From contig JASJDN010000006.1 in the NCBI GenBank assembly GCA_030065205.1, positions 1-64,000 on the forward strand: a stretch of 64,000 nucleotides of DNA, in the 5' to 3' direction. The stretch is from Crocosphaera sp. Its GTDB lineage: Bacteria; Cyanobacteriota; Cyanobacteriia; Cyanobacteriales; Microcystaceae. A program made the translations under genes and the position numbers. Below, piece by piece: positions 1 through 8,817 of this stretch. Numbering within the stretch: the first letter of the stretch is position 1; each line of letters starts with the position of its first letter. The notes beneath the pieces were generated by a model that had not been told where the DNA came from, did no database searches, and saw nothing but the letters and a program-made list of their open reading frames with translations.

Positions 1-2
1 AA

Positions 3-380
3 TCAAGAAAATAACCATCCCGACAGGGATTCGTTATGAATCTCCTCGGCTTTAGCCAGGAGAGCGTCAAAATCTATCGCTGTCGCTGCAATTAAAGCAT
101 CAGGAATCATTAAACCATGACTTAAATAATACTCTTGCATTCATTGAACTCCTAAATCAGAAATTTCTTGATTCAGATTTAAGCAATGAAATTAACTTAA
201 AAAATGATTTAACTTTTGTAACTCAGATTTATTACGACACCCAACAATTAACTCCATTACTGTAATAATAGAAACGGATAAAACTGCCTTTTTTGCATCA
301 TCAGCTAAACGGGTAATTGCTGTTAAGTCTTCATTAGCTACATCAATTAAAATATCTGTATCTATCAAAATATAAACCAT
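3..380 (-). pseudogene. decayed PIN-domain (VapC-type) toxin
   Basis: The first 62 codons read as a PIN nuclease N-terminus with the acidic DTDILID motif and a TVMELIVG helix that would carry the second acidic residue. A TAA follows, yet the same frame continues with NQEISDLGV, meets a TGA, and then gives SHGLMIPDALIAATAI, the third conserved PIN block. The frame is intact across two nonsense codons, so this looks like a full-length toxin killed by point mutations. The last residues no longer match the usual PIN end. It lies one base after its antitoxin. A functional truncated product is unlikely because the metal-binding site needs the third block. Confidence 0.7.
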
Positions 381-381
381 T

Positions 382-618
382 TTAACCTTGCCATTGTTCT
401 CGTCTTAATTGACGTACCCATTGAGAACTATCTTCCATCTCTTTTCTATCTTTCCACATTCCCACAAAAGGCTGATTTTCCAGAGAAAAAGAAGCAGAAG
501 ATAAAATGGTTAACTCTTGTTTTTCTACTTCATTAAGAATTATTTTAGCAATTCTTTCTTGTTCAGATTCAGGTAATTGCTCAAGTTTGGTCATTACTTT
601 ATTAAGAGCTTCAATCAT
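382..618 (-). CDS. antitoxin paired with the decayed PIN toxin
   Basis: A small hydrophilic protein of 78 residues. I place the start at the second ATG because GGAGG lies five bases upstream of it; a start 12 bases further up would put this motif inside the gene. The C-terminal block with MWKDRKEMEDSS and WVRQLRREQW is the type of tail seen in cyanobacterial antitoxins encoded immediately upstream of PIN toxins. It would neutralise the toxin by binding it and repress its own promoter; this is inferred from family and position. It remains intact although the toxin downstream is broken, which fits an antitoxin outliving its toxin. Confidence 0.65.
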   Translation of the reverse strand: MIEALNKVMTKLEQLPESEQERIAKIILNEVEKQELTILSSASFSLENQPFVGMWKDRKEMEDSSQWVRQLRREQWQG

Positions 619-680
619 ATTTACCTCCATTTAATTTAACTTCTCAGTTTGTAGTATAACAGAAATTAAAAGAATAATAT

Positions 681-710
681 TGTTGGGTTTCTTTCCTCAA
701 CCCAACCTAC
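681..710. repeat. short inverted repeat, GTTGGG/CCCAAC family
   Basis: TTGTTGGGTTTC and TCAACCCAACCTAC form a small imperfect palindrome (GTTGGG / CCCAAC arms). Related copies lie at 1470-1500 and 34618-34646. It sits between the two toxin-antitoxin pairs. As RNA it would fold into a short hairpin and could act as a weak terminator, but it has no T-run on either strand. Confidence 0.7.
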
Positions 711-720
711 AAGATCAATA

Positions 721-1116
721 TTAAACCCAGTTCTCTACTTTTAGAGCGGGAATTCTTTCAAATTCTCGAATATTATTCGTAACTAAAATATAATTTTCAC
801 TTTGACAATGTGCTGCAATCAACATATCCATATTACCAATAGGAGTCCCTTTTGCTTCTAAATAATTACGAATTTTGCTATAGTATTGTGCTGCTGTTTC
901 TTCCCAAGATAAAATTTGTAAGCGTGAGATAAAATCATCTAAAATCTCTTGATTCTTGCTTTTAGCATTAGATTTATCTACACCATATTGTAATTCAGCT
1001 AGGGTGATCACAGAAATATATAAATCTTCAGCAGGAATATTTTGAAAACGAGTTAATACCGTGGGTGGACGCTTTTTAATGATATAAATACAAATGTTAG
1101 TATCTAACATATACAT
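721..1116 (-). CDS. vapC: VapC-family PIN-domain ribonuclease toxin
   Basis: A 131-residue PIN protein, the normal VapC length. The three acidic positions of the Mg-dependent RNase site are visible: D5 in MLDTNICIYI, E41 in TLAELQYGV, and D97 in GNMDMLIAAH. VapC toxins cut RNA, commonly initiator tRNA or rRNA, when not held by their antitoxin. The ATG abuts the stop codon of the vapB gene upstream (stop at 1117-1119), so the two are one operon. A second in-frame ATG two codons later is an alternative start. Nothing suggests loss of function. Confidence 0.88.
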   Translation of the reverse strand: MYMLDTNICIYIIKKRPPTVLTRFQNIPAEDLYISVITLAELQYGVDKSNAKSKNQEILDDFISRLQILSWEETAAQYYSKIRNYLEAKGTPIGNMDMLIAAHCQSENYILVTNNIREFERIPALKVENWV

Positions 1117-1353
1117 TTAAAATAGTTCCTCTCTAATTTGAGGTGGTAAATCAATTCTTTGTTCCATAAAATCTTCTGAGGGTAATGGGGTTTTCTCAAA
1201 AAAGTCTTCCCAGGTAGTCGGTTTAGGAGATAGGATAACTTTATTTCCAACTCTATGAATATAAACTTCTTTACCTTCAAATCGAAATTCTTGAGGCAAC
1301 CGTACAGCTTGACTACGACCGTTCATAAATAGTTTAGCGGTTTTTCGTTTCAT
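1117..1353 (-). CDS. vapB: VapB-family antitoxin (AbrB/SpoVT fold)
   Basis: A 78-residue protein. Its N-terminus, with [19 protein letters not shown], is the swapped-hairpin AbrB-type DNA-binding fold of VapB. The C-terminal half (WEDFF to REELF) would wrap around the toxin. It is the first gene of a two-gene operon with the VapC toxin directly behind it. VapB proteins bind their own promoter, alone and with toxin; the 115-bp gap upstream (1354-1468) is the expected operator region, though I see no clear palindrome there. Confidence 0.85.
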   Translation of the reverse strand: MKRKTAKLFMNGRSQAVRLPQEFRFEGKEVYIHRVGNKVILSPKPTTWEDFFEKTPLPSEDFMEQRIDLPPQIREELF

Positions 1354-1468
1354 GGCGAGTATTTTGATTTATATTATTAGTATATATCATTTATATCTAT
1401 AATCTTCTAAGCTCAGAGAATTACATCAAATTTTAAATAGATTTAAAGTAATGAAATAGTTCATAATA

Positions 1469-2218
1469 TTGTTGGGTTTCGTTCGTCAACCCAACCTACT
1501 AGCTGATCTTATTAAAGTTATTGTTACTGAAGATGAAGATATCAAAAATCAAATTACTCTTGCAACCAATAGTCAAACAGAAGTCAAACCAGAACAATTA
1601 GCTTCTTTAACGACTTTTCAGAAAAATCTTGAACTATATTATGAAGCAATGAAAGATCAAATAGAACTTTACTATGAAAGGCGATCACGACAGTATCACG
1701 CAAATTCAGGCGTAAAAAAAACACAAGTTATTTCAATTGCGATTCAAATTAAGTCATTTGCTTCTGCTTTCCTTAATAGTCCTCATTTAGTATCAGGTTA
1801 TTATGGAACAATTGCTAAAAGATTCAAAGATAAAATTTTTAATAATGATCATAAATATGCCCCTTATTATGGAAGTGCCTTGTGTTTCTATCGACTAGAA
1901 AGTTTATTTCGCAATAAAACAATAGATACAAAGTATAAAAAACTTGGCTATCACATGATTATGTTAGCTCGAATATTATCGATGAATTCAGTGACGGTTG
2001 ATTACCTAAATAGCTCTAAAATTGAAAAAAAATCAGAAGATTTTATCAAAAAGCTGAAAGACGAAGAAAAATATTTGAAGTTATTTGAGTTAGTAATATC
2101 TGTGATTGAAAAATCACCACTTGATTTATCTAAAAATCAATTTAAAGCAGAATCTGAAACGAAATCTTTAATTGATACATTAAATTCACTAAATTTACTG
2201 AGTAAAACTAATCAATAA
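1469..2218 (+). pseudogene. 3' remnant of an AIPR-family abortive-infection gene
   Basis: The open frame starts with a TTG inside a dispersed repeat, so its first ten or so codons are repeat-derived. From about residue 12 the sequence resembles the AIPR (abortive phage infection) family: ITLATNSQTEVKPEQLASL followed by a Q..LE.YYEAM helix and ERRSRQY is the conserved core block of those proteins. AIPR proteins are usually about 550-700 residues, so the N-terminal half is missing and the usual upstream part is not in the window. About 240 residues of C-terminal region remain open without internal stops, so decay is recent or a short product is still made. Family assignment is from remembered motifs. 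Confidence 0.6.
1470..1500. repeat. short inverted repeat fused to a broken gene
   Basis: GTTGGGTTTCGTTCGTCAAC followed by CCAACCTAC is the same element as at 681-710 and 34618-34646. Here it directly abuts the broken 5' end of an AIPR-like coding sequence and supplies its first in-frame codons, so the element marks the breakpoint. Confidence 0.7.
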
Positions 2219-2284
2219 TTTGATTCTTGTCATATTATAATAATTACCTTATTTTTTTGCATTTTGACTTCCTAAAAGGCAAGA

Positions 2285-2305
2285 GGGTGCGCCGAAGCGC
2301 AACCC
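2285..2305 (-). terminator. GC-rich hairpin after fdxB, possible terminator
   Basis: Read on the minus strand, GGGTTGCGC-TTCG-GCGCACCC folds into a stem closed by a very stable C(UUCG)G tetraloop, 18 bases after the fdxB stop. It is followed by only a weak T-rich stretch. It may end the leftward transcript. The same bases resemble the GTTGGG repeat family, so it may be a repeat doing terminator duty. Confidence 0.4.
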
Positions 2306-2322
2306 AACTTAACCTAAGGGAC

Positions 2323-2619
2323 TTACGCAGGTAAAGGGGCGTGAGTGTAGCAGTTTTTGGGACAAATGCGGGCGCAAGCTTCACAACCGATACAGTTGGC
2401 TTTGTTAGCAATGGTCATGACTTGACGCTCGATATCGTCGTCATCTTCGTCTTCGTCTACAAACTCGCCTTCTTCGTTAACACCCATTAAGGTTAAAACG
2501 TTTTGACCACAGACTTTGAAACAACGTCCGCAACCGAGACAAGTATCTTTGTTGATAGCTTCAACAAATTTAGGAATCCAATCAAGTTTACCAAAGGTTA
2601 AACCAGTTAAACTTGCCAT
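2323..2619 (-). CDS. fdxB: 2[4Fe-4S] ferredoxin FdxB, nif-associated
   Basis: A 98-residue ferredoxin carrying two cluster motifs, [13 protein letters not shown] near the N-terminus and [15 protein letters not shown] near the C-terminus, separated by a very acidic linker (a DEDEDDDD stretch). This matches FdxB/ferredoxin III of nif regions, thought to supply electrons or Fe-S units to nitrogenase maturation. I start it at the ATG preceded by AGGAGG (eight bases away in AGGAGGACACTTATTATG); a longer frame exists upstream but runs into the modBC stop. It is the last gene of the leftward nif set, 19 bp after modBC. Confidence 0.85.
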   Translation of the reverse strand: MASLTGLTFGKLDWIPKFVEAINKDTCLGCGRCFKVCGQNVLTLMGVNEEGEFVDEDEDDDDIERQVMTIANKANCIGCEACARICPKNCYTHAPLPA

Positions 2620-2638
2620 AATAAGTGTCCTCCTTGTA

Positions 2639-4594
2639 TTAGGATGGTTGTTGGTTAGATCGATCATCCCTAGTCATTCTTGGGGAGTGGCTAGGTTGAT
2701 ATTCAAGAGATATGGAACCGCTTGAATTCTGTAGTAACATGAGGCGACTGGGGTGAAGTTGTATCTGCCAGGGTTGGGAAAGGTGTTGCAGCGCATTCCA
2801 CTGGTTTTTGAACACTTCAACTTGTAGGTGATAGTCGAAGGGACTGGTAGGGGCAGAATTTAACTTCAGGTATAATGTCATTCGGTGTTGGGTTTCGCTG
2901 GTGGTGGTTAGCCAAGCAGGGAAAATATTGTCTTGACACTTGGGGGGTTGCCCTTTAAGCTCTGGAAAGATGAGGTGATGGGCGCGGATGGCTACATGAG
3001 CGAAGTCATCGGGGATGGGTTCGTTGACTTTGAGGGTACATCCCCAGTCAAGGGCCGTAACGGTATTCTCGGACTGTATAAGGGCGCGAGAAAAGTTTTT
3101 ACAGCCGGTGAGTTGGGCGACTCGGAAGGAGTAGGGGGTGTCAAAGATGTCTTGTTTGGGACCTTGGGCCATGATTTGTCCTTCATCAAGGATTAAAAGG
3201 TTAGGACAAATACGATAGGCTTCTTCTAGGTTATGGGAGACAAACAAGGTTGCCCCTGGAAAGTGAATTAAACTGAGTCTGAGGAGTTTTTCCAGTTGAT
3301 CCCGTAAATAGGTGTCTAGGGCGGAAAATGGCTCGTCTAGGAGTAAAATATCGGGTTCACTGGCTAAAGCTCTGGCTAAGGCTACTCTTTGCTGTTGTCC
3401 CCCGGATAGTTCTTGCGGATAGCGATCGCCTAATCCCTGTAATTGTACCGCAATCAATTGTTTTTCGACCCGTTGCCGAATGGCACGGGAGGAGAGGGTT
3501 TTGGGTAGGCCAAAGGCAATATTCTGGGCGACGGTAAGATGGGGAAACAAGGCATAATTTTGAAATAAGAACCCGACACGGCGATCGCGAATGGGTAAAT
3601 TGATCCCTCTACGGGAGTCAAATAAAACACGACCATTGAGGACAATACACCCTTCATCGGGGGTTTCTAAGCCAGCGATACAGCGCAAGATAAAGCTTTT
3701 ACCGGCTCCTGAACCACCTAATAGTCCTAAAGGGAGTTGATTGCTGGAAAAAGAAACATTGAGAGTAAATTCCGGTAGTTTCTTCTGGATGTCAACAATT
3801 AACTCGATAGGATTAGGTAAAACACTTGTACTTGTGTATTCCCAGGTTAGGGGGGTGACGGGATGATCCCAAGGGAGTAAGCTTTCGTCTACAAGGGTGA
3901 GATAGCCTTCTTTGGCCCGTTTCCTGATCCGTTTCTGGGGGCGGTTATCGTTCCAGTAGTTGACCCCAACCACAATAGTTAAGGATAACCCTAACATAAC
4001 GCTGACCCATAATAGGGCTTCTGTCATGTCTCCACTTTCCGCAGCGAAAAAGATGGCGATGGGGAGGGTTTGGGTTTTTCCAGGAATACTACCGGCTAAC
4101 ATTAAGGTCGCTCCGAACTCCCCTAAAGCGCGGGCAAAGGCCAGTAAGACTCCTGAGATTAAGCCCGGTCTAGCTAAGGGTAACAGAACTTTCCAGAACA
4201 CTTGCCATTCGGTGGCTCCTAGGGTTCTCGCCGAGGACAAAAGGGTACGATCGATCTGTTGAAAAGCCCCCAATGCAGTTTTATACATCAAAGGGAAGGC
4301 GACCACCGTAGCCGCAATTACGGCAGCATACCAAGTAAAAATGATTGTAACATCAACTAATCTTAAAAGTCTACCAATTGGGCCATATTTTCCTAACAAT
4401 AAGAGGAGAAAAAAGCCGACAACCGTGGGCGGAAGTACCAAAGGAGCGGTCAAAATCCCATCGATTAAGCCTTTTGCTTTACCCCGATATTTAAACATAG
4501 TTCGTGCTGCGATCGCCCCTAGAAAAAAGGCGAAAACTGTAGCTAAAGCAGCCGTTTTTAATGATATCCAAATGGGGGACCAATCCAATGTCAT
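2639..4594 (-). CDS. modBC: ModB-ModC fusion: molybdate ABC transporter permease plus ATPase
   Basis: One 651-residue chain joins two transporter parts. Residues about 1-215 are a ModB permease with five or six membrane segments and the EAA loop ([19 protein letters not shown], about 126-144). After a charged linker, residues about 255-500 are a ModC ATPase with Walker A GGSGAGKS (293-300), signature LSGGQ (396-400) and Walker B LLLLDEP. A TOBE-like tail for molybdate sensing follows. It would import molybdate for FeMo-co. No periplasmic ModA is visible in the window, so the binding protein must be elsewhere. Fused modBC genes are known in cyanobacteria. It lies between tauE and fdxB on the same strand. 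Confidence 0.93.
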   Translation of the reverse strand: MTLDWSPIWISLKTAALATVFAFFLGAIAARTMFKYRGKAKGLIDGILTAPLVLPPTVVGFFLLLLLGKYGPIGRLLRLVDVTIIFTWYAAVIAATVVAFPLMYKTALGAFQQIDRTLLSSARTLGATEWQVFWKVLLPLARPGLISGVLLAFARALGEFGATLMLAGSIPGKTQTLPIAIFFAAESGDMTEALLWVSVMLGLSLTIVVGVNYWNDNRPQKRIRKRAKEGYLTLVDESLLPWDHPVTPLTWEYTSTSVLPNPIELIVDIQKKLPEFTLNVSFSSNQLPLGLLGGSGAGKSFILRCIAGLETPDEGCIVLNGRVLFDSRRGINLPIRDRRVGFLFQNYALFPHLTVAQNIAFGLPKTLSSRAIRQRVEKQLIAVQLQGLGDRYPQELSGGQQQRVALARALASEPDILLLDEPFSALDTYLRDQLEKLLRLSLIHFPGATLFVSHNLEEAYRICPNLLILDEGQIMAQGPKQDIFDTPYSFRVAQLTGCKNFSRALIQSENTVTALDWGCTLKVNEPIPDDFAHVAIRAHHLIFPELKGQPPKCQDNIFPAWLTTTSETQHRMTLYLKLNSAPTSPFDYHLQVEVFKNQWNALQHLSQPWQIQLHPSRLMLLQNSSGSISLEYQPSHSPRMTRDDRSNQQPS

Positions 4595-4620
4595 GATACT
4601 TCTTTACCTGAATAGAACAG

Positions 4621-5433
4621 TTAACGTTGAGTGTGGAGAAAGACTTTCAATGCAGCAATATTTAAGATAATACCTAAGATAATTTTTAGTAGATTAGACG
4701 GAACAATACCCACTAAGAAACCGCCAATAATTGCCCCAATTAATGAACCTAAACCCATAGGAAAGACCGTCTCTTTTAGGGGTTGTTTATCGATAAAAGA
4801 GCCTTGATGATGATACCTAAGTAAGCCGACAATTACTGTGGGTAAACTAATCAATAAACTGCTGGTTCCTGCAATTTTAATATCCACCCCAAAAGCAAAG
4901 ATTAAGGTAGGAATAATTAACTCCCCTCCGGCAACACCTAATACACTACTAACCAAGCCAATGACTAAGCCACAGGTTAAAGCGACAATAATTTGTAACC
5001 CAGGAATAGCAGGAACTAAAGCGGGTAAACTTTCGGGCAAAAGTCCTTCAATAATTAAAGCGCAACCAATAATAATTAGAAATACTAAAATGATTCTTTC
5101 TAGTCTTTCGTTGGATAAATGTTTTGCCCAACTTGCTCCCACAAAAGCCATAATCATCGCCCCAATAATGAGGAAAATAATAACTTGACTATAAGGAATA
5201 ACCGTTGATAGAGATAAAAACTTTCCTCTGACTAATAAAGAAATAAGAATGGTAATTAAACTAATGGCTAAGTTAAGAGGAACCACTTGACGGGCTGAAT
5301 ATCCCAAGGGTCCCGCTAAAATAGGTAAGCGAAATTCAGCCCCACCCAACCCCATTAACCCCCCTAAAATAGCGATAGGAATGGAAACAATAAATGCAAA
5401 TTGTGAGTGGTTTTGTCTCGTTGCTAATTTCAT
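4621..5433 (-). CDS. TauE/SafE-family membrane permease
   Basis: A 270-residue protein with about eight hydrophobic segments and the two-fold repeated glycine-rich loops of the TauE/SafE family (GGLMGLGGAEF near residue 25, VLGVAGGELIIP near 165). Family members export sulfite or sulfonates, or move other organic anions. The location, one base after feoA and 26 bp before modBC, suggests a role in nutrient supply for nitrogen fixation, for example sulfur-compound or metal-anion handling, but the substrate cannot be read from the sequence. It is co-oriented with its neighbours and probably co-transcribed. Confidence 0.8.
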   Translation of the reverse strand: MKLATRQNHSQFAFIVSIPIAILGGLMGLGGAEFRLPILAGPLGYSARQVVPLNLAISLITILISLLVRGKFLSLSTVIPYSQVIIFLIIGAMIMAFVGASWAKHLSNERLERIILVFLIIIGCALIIEGLLPESLPALVPAIPGLQIIVALTCGLVIGLVSSVLGVAGGELIIPTLIFAFGVDIKIAGTSSLLISLPTVIVGLLRYHHQGSFIDKQPLKETVFPMGLGSLIGAIIGGFLVGIVPSNLLKIILGIILNIAALKVFLHTQR

Positions 5434-5434
5434 T

Positions 5435-5689
5435 TTACTTAGTTTTTCTCACATAAATTGCCTTGGCAATGGAACGATCTAATGCGATTCTTGTGCCGTC
5501 AATTTTGATTACATAAGAAGGAAATTTCTGCTCTAAAGTAATCGGTAGTCCTGGCATGATTCCAATAGCAATGAGTTTTCTAAGTAAGTTTTCATCGCTT
5601 TTTCTGAACTGGGTAATCACTCCTTTTTCTTTTTCTTTCATCAAGTTCAAGGCAGAGGATTCAATGGTAAAGGTTTGAGTAAACATCAT
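5435..5689 (-). CDS. feoA: FeoA, cytoplasmic partner of FeoB
   Basis: An 84-residue protein with the SH3-like FeoA fold: RKLIAIGIMPGLPITLEQK and the end GTRIALDRSIAKAIYVR are the family's two conserved stretches. FeoA is needed for Fe(II) uptake through FeoB. Its ATG overlaps the feoB stop (TAATG), so the two are translationally coupled, with feoA behind feoB rather than in front as in enteric bacteria. It provides iron for the large Fe demand of nitrogenase. Confidence 0.85.
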   Translation of the reverse strand: MMFTQTFTIESSALNLMKEKEKGVITQFRKSDENLLRKLIAIGIMPGLPITLEQKFPSYVIKIDGTRIALDRSIAKAIYVRKTK

Positions 5690-7152
5690 TAGATTATCTC
5701 CAAAATTAGTAATAGTTTATTCAAGCAATACCCCATAGAAAAAGCAAAAATAATCACGACACTACTCAAAGCAATAGTCGTTTTTAACCCCCGTTCCCTG
5801 ACCATAAATTTAAACTGAGATATGCAAGGAATAAAAAGTGTTAAGGTTACAGCCGCAACCACTAATTGTCTTCCGTCTAATACCCCAGAATGGTGTAAAT
5901 CGAACATTCCGGCTGCCCCATAGTCCCGTCGAAAAAAGCCATAAATAAACATAATTGAGGCTTCGGGTGGTAGTTCTAACTTGAGCATTATGGGTTCTAG
6001 GGCGTGGTTGAATAAAGGTAATATTCCTGTTAATTTCCCTAACCAAATGAGAACCGAACCTAAGGCAAACCAAGGAATAATTTCACTTAAATACCAGCGA
6101 ACTCGACTATAAGTTTTGGTGAGAATTGAACGCAGATGGGGTAAGCGCAAAGGGGGTATTTCCATATAGAAATATGAAAGACTTTCGGGTAAAGCTTTAG
6201 CCGTTAAAGAACCAATAACCGCGAAAATTAAAGCAATACAACCCCACCAAACAATTAAAGCAATAGGATTTTGAGAAAGAAGTCCAATAAAAAGCCCTAA
6301 TTGAGCCGAACAAGGAATGACTAAAGCTAACAACAAAGAAACAACAAAACGCTCTCTTTTACTCTCAATGGTACGAGTAACCAATGATCCCATGCTACCG
6401 CAGCTTAAGCCTAAAATTAAGGGAATAATAGAGCGACCCGACAAGCCAATCATTTTAAATAAATGATCGATTAACAGAGAGATTCTCGGTAAATACCCAC
6501 TATCTTCAAGGATAGAAAAAACCAAGAAAAATGTGATAGTAATAGGTAAAATAATAGTAATAACATAACGCATTCCTAATGTTAAAATTCCTTGGTCATT
6601 GGCCACTAAATTTTGTAAGCTAGTCCAAGGTAATAACCGATAAGATATCCCGTTAATAATAGGGTTAATGTATTGAATATAAACCCTTTCAAAATTATTA
6701 ACTAAAACCCCTGAAGTAAAGCAACCCACAAATTGATAAATTCCGAAATAAATAATCAAAAAGAGTAGGGGAAATCCTGTAATTGGATTAACGGTTAAAC
6801 GATGAAAAAATTCTTCACTTTCCGTTGATGTTTTTTTGATTTTTACAATGGCTAATTCTTCAATTTTTTTAGTGGCTTGATGACGGGTTTTAGCTATGAC
6901 TAAAACTAACGGATCACTAAATTGAGATTGAACCGACTCTACCACCATTTCAATGGCTTCAAATCTCGGTTCGTTTCGACGAACTTTATCCCATAACAAG
7001 GGATCATTTTGCAGTAATAAAAGGGCTAAAGAACGCCGAGAAACTAACGGTTCAATGGCCGCTTTCACAACGTTATGATCGCTGGTGAGAAGACACTCTA
7101 TTTTAGTGATTCCTTCTTCAATAGCTGTAGGATAGCGTAGGAATGTGGACAT
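5689..7152 (-). CDS. feoB: FeoB membrane domain, separate reading frame
   Basis: A 487-residue protein matching the part of FeoB after the G domain: a cytoplasmic helical segment (about 1-115), then two gate-type membrane blocks. LEDSGYLPRISLLIDHLFK and the following SGRSIIPLILGLSCGSMGS correspond to the first FeoB core gate; FIPCISQFKF resembles the second. The usual GxxCNVPAIMATR signature is altered to a GLSCGSMGSLVTR form, so this is a diverged FeoB class. Its frame is +1 relative to the G-domain gene and overlaps it by 35 bp (7118-7152). It moves Fe(II) across the plasma membrane. See the findings for whether the split is real. Confidence 0.8.
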   Translation of the reverse strand: MSTFLRYPTAIEEGITKIECLLTSDHNVVKAAIEPLVSRRSLALLLLQNDPLLWDKVRRNEPRFEAIEMVVESVQSQFSDPLVLVIAKTRHQATKKIEELAIVKIKKTSTESEEFFHRLTVNPITGFPLLFLIIYFGIYQFVGCFTSGVLVNNFERVYIQYINPIINGISYRLLPWTSLQNLVANDQGILTLGMRYVITIILPITITFFLVFSILEDSGYLPRISLLIDHLFKMIGLSGRSIIPLILGLSCGSMGSLVTRTIESKRERFVVSLLLALVIPCSAQLGLFIGLLSQNPIALIVWWGCIALIFAVIGSLTAKALPESLSYFYMEIPPLRLPHLRSILTKTYSRVRWYLSEIIPWFALGSVLIWLGKLTGILPLFNHALEPIMLKLELPPEASIMFIYGFFRRDYGAAGMFDLHHSGVLDGRQLVVAAVTLTLFIPCISQFKFMVRERGLKTTIALSSVVIIFAFSMGYCLNKLLLILEII

Positions 7153-7744
7153 AGTTAGCCATCTTAGCAGTTAAACTTTTGATGCCTCTTTGTTGAGCAG
7201 CAGATAAGGTGACAACAGGGATACCAAGGGATGCTTCTAATTGTTTTTCATTGACCCATATTCCTAATTTTTCTGCTTCATCAATCATGTTTACAGCGAG
7301 TAAAATAGGGACGTGAGTTTCTATCAGTTGAAAGGTCAAATTTAACATTCGACTGAGATTTTTTGCGTCAATGACATGAACGGCTAAGTCTAAAGGTTCT
7401 TTGAATAATAACTCCCTAGAAAATCGTTCTTCTTCTGTCATTGGTATTAGAGAATACATCCCTGGTGTATCAACAATCGTGATAGTTTTTCCCGCAATTT
7501 TGAGATAGTTGCGAGACGCTTCTACAGTGGTTCCAGGATAGTTAGAAACGGTGGTATAAGCCCCAGTCAAAACATTAAACAAAAGACTTTTACCCACGTT
7601 AGGAGAACCCACTAAGGCAATGGTTCCTTCAGAAAAAACTTCTGGGGGTTGACCCTGGAAACGTTTTGGCAAGAAACCTTGCCAGAAATTGTTAGAAGTT
7701 TGGGGGTTTCTTTGACAACTATCAGGACATTGATTACACTTCAT
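7118..7744 (-). CDS. feoB: FeoB N-terminal G domain, separate reading frame
   Basis: A 208-residue protein: a Cys-containing N-terminus (CNQCPDSCQ, unusual for FeoB and possibly metal-binding) followed by a small GTPase domain with G1 GSPNVGKS, the switch region NYPGTTVE, G3 DTPG and G4 as NMIDEA (normally NKID/NMxD in FeoB). A helical end then breaks off at a TGA where FeoB should continue. The next gene starts inside this one in another frame and supplies the rest. Regulation by GTP of the membrane pore is the known FeoB mechanism. The 192-bp gap before it (7745-7936) should hold the feo promoter. Confidence 0.82.
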   Translation of the reverse strand: MKCNQCPDSCQRNPQTSNNFWQGFLPKRFQGQPPEVFSEGTIALVGSPNVGKSLLFNVLTGAYTTVSNYPGTTVEASRNYLKIAGKTITIVDTPGMYSLIPMTEEERFSRELLFKEPLDLAVHVIDAKNLSRMLNLTFQLIETHVPILLAVNMIDEAEKLGIWVNEKQLEASLGIPVVTLSAAQQRGIKSLTAKMANYVHIPTLSYSY

Positions 7745-7936
7745 CTCTTTTTCTTGTACCTTGTTATTAGTGTATTTTTTTTTCTTATTTTAAACAGTAA
7801 CTAGAGATACATAAACTAAATTATTATCAATTTTTTTTGGTAATTTTTGATAACATTGATCTCTATCATAGTTAGTTTATCTTGTCATCATCCACTTGGG
7901 CTAGACCAATTGGTAAGCGTTATAATTAGGCATTAA

Positions 7937-8293
7937 TTAATCTAAATAGGTTGTTACTTTACTACAAATCCAATAAAGTTCTAACCAAAGACGGGGATTT
8001 TCTTTTTTAAGTCTAGATAAAGGATCGCGTATAATTCTTTTAGCGTTAATAAAAACAACATCTACCATACCAAAAGTTTTGGCAATTTTTCTTAATTCAT
8101 TTAGATATAATGTAATTTCTTTGCCTTGTCTCCCTGCATAATAAATCCCCAAATAATAGTAAGGGGGAGAAACTGGATTAAGACAACCATCAATAATCTT
8201 AATATAACAATTATTCAATAAAGAATTAATATAAGGATGGCAAGAGTTAACAAGATTACGATACTCCTGAACCAATTTTTCACGAATCACCAC
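7937..8293 (-). CDS. unknown protein at the end of the nif gene string
   Basis: A 118-residue protein I do not recognise. It starts with GTG and overlaps the upstream gene by 14 bp, so the two are translationally linked. It is basic, with many Tyr, Lys and Arg residues (PPYYYLGIYY; NAKRIIRDPLSRLKKENP), has no membrane segment and no Cys-pair motif. Position after fdxH suggests co-expression with nif. Codon use is more AT-rich than in fdxH. It could be a nif accessory or a later insertion. Confidence 0.6.
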   Translation of the reverse strand: MVIREKLVQEYRNLVNSCHPYINSLLNNCYIKIIDGCLNPVSPPYYYLGIYYAGRQGKEITLYLNELRKIAKTFGMVDVVFINAKRIIRDPLSRLKKENPRLWLELYWICSKVTTYLD

Positions 8294-8660
8294 GATAATC
8301 TTCCCATTTCAAATTGTACGATAAATCAGAAAATAATGAAGCTTTAATACAATAATGTTTAATTTTTGTACATTTTTTAAAGAAAATTTTATGGTTAGTA
8401 ATACAATCTTCAATCGGAGAATCTGAAAATTGTAAAGCGACTTCATCCACGGGACAATTTTCATTGATTTTGTCACAAAATTTGGGCTTTAAACAAGACA
8501 GTTTTACAGTTCTATGATTCTTTTTAGACAATTCTAATTCATGGCCAAAAAGAAACTCACTATAGTCAGCAACATTATCCAACCCCAAAAGGTTCAGGAC
8601 AATTTCTCCCATCATCCAAAATGCTGTTTTATAAATAAACGTTTTCCATTTCAAATTCAT
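8280..8660 (-). CDS. unknown Cys-containing protein downstream of fdxH
   Basis: A 126-residue protein starting at the ATG with GAGG six bases upstream. An open frame extends much further upstream, but that part is only the shadow of fdxH. It contains scattered cysteines (SCLKPKFCDKINENC, EDCITNHKIFFKKCTKIKHYC) that could bind a metal or cluster. I do not recognise the family. It lies 157 bp after fdxH and overlaps the next gene. Role unknown; a nif-linked redox or metal function is a guess from context. Confidence 0.55.
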   Translation of the reverse strand: MNLKWKTFIYKTAFWMMGEIVLNLLGLDNVADYSEFLFGHELELSKKNHRTVKLSCLKPKFCDKINENCPVDEVALQFSDSPIEDCITNHKIFFKKCTKIKHYCIKASLFSDLSYNLKWEDYRGDS

Positions 8661-8817
8661 AGGAGACCTCAGAGAAAGCAACTGATTTTGTTGTTGAGTA
8701 GTATCCATAAAATCTTTAAAATCTTTCCCTTGAAAGAAAGTTTGAATTAGGGATAGGAAGTCGTAGCATAAGCCACGACTTCCCCAGCAGATGGATGAGG
8801 ATAATAGACCAAGAATC

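Noticed and set aside
2933-3657. Open frames on both strands inside modBC
   Set aside because: They overlap the ATPase coding region, which has all motifs; composition and lack of ribosome sites mark them as shadows.
7745-7936. Fur box before feoB
   Set aside because: AT-rich GATAAT-like pieces are present but no 19-bp palindrome with acceptable match was found.
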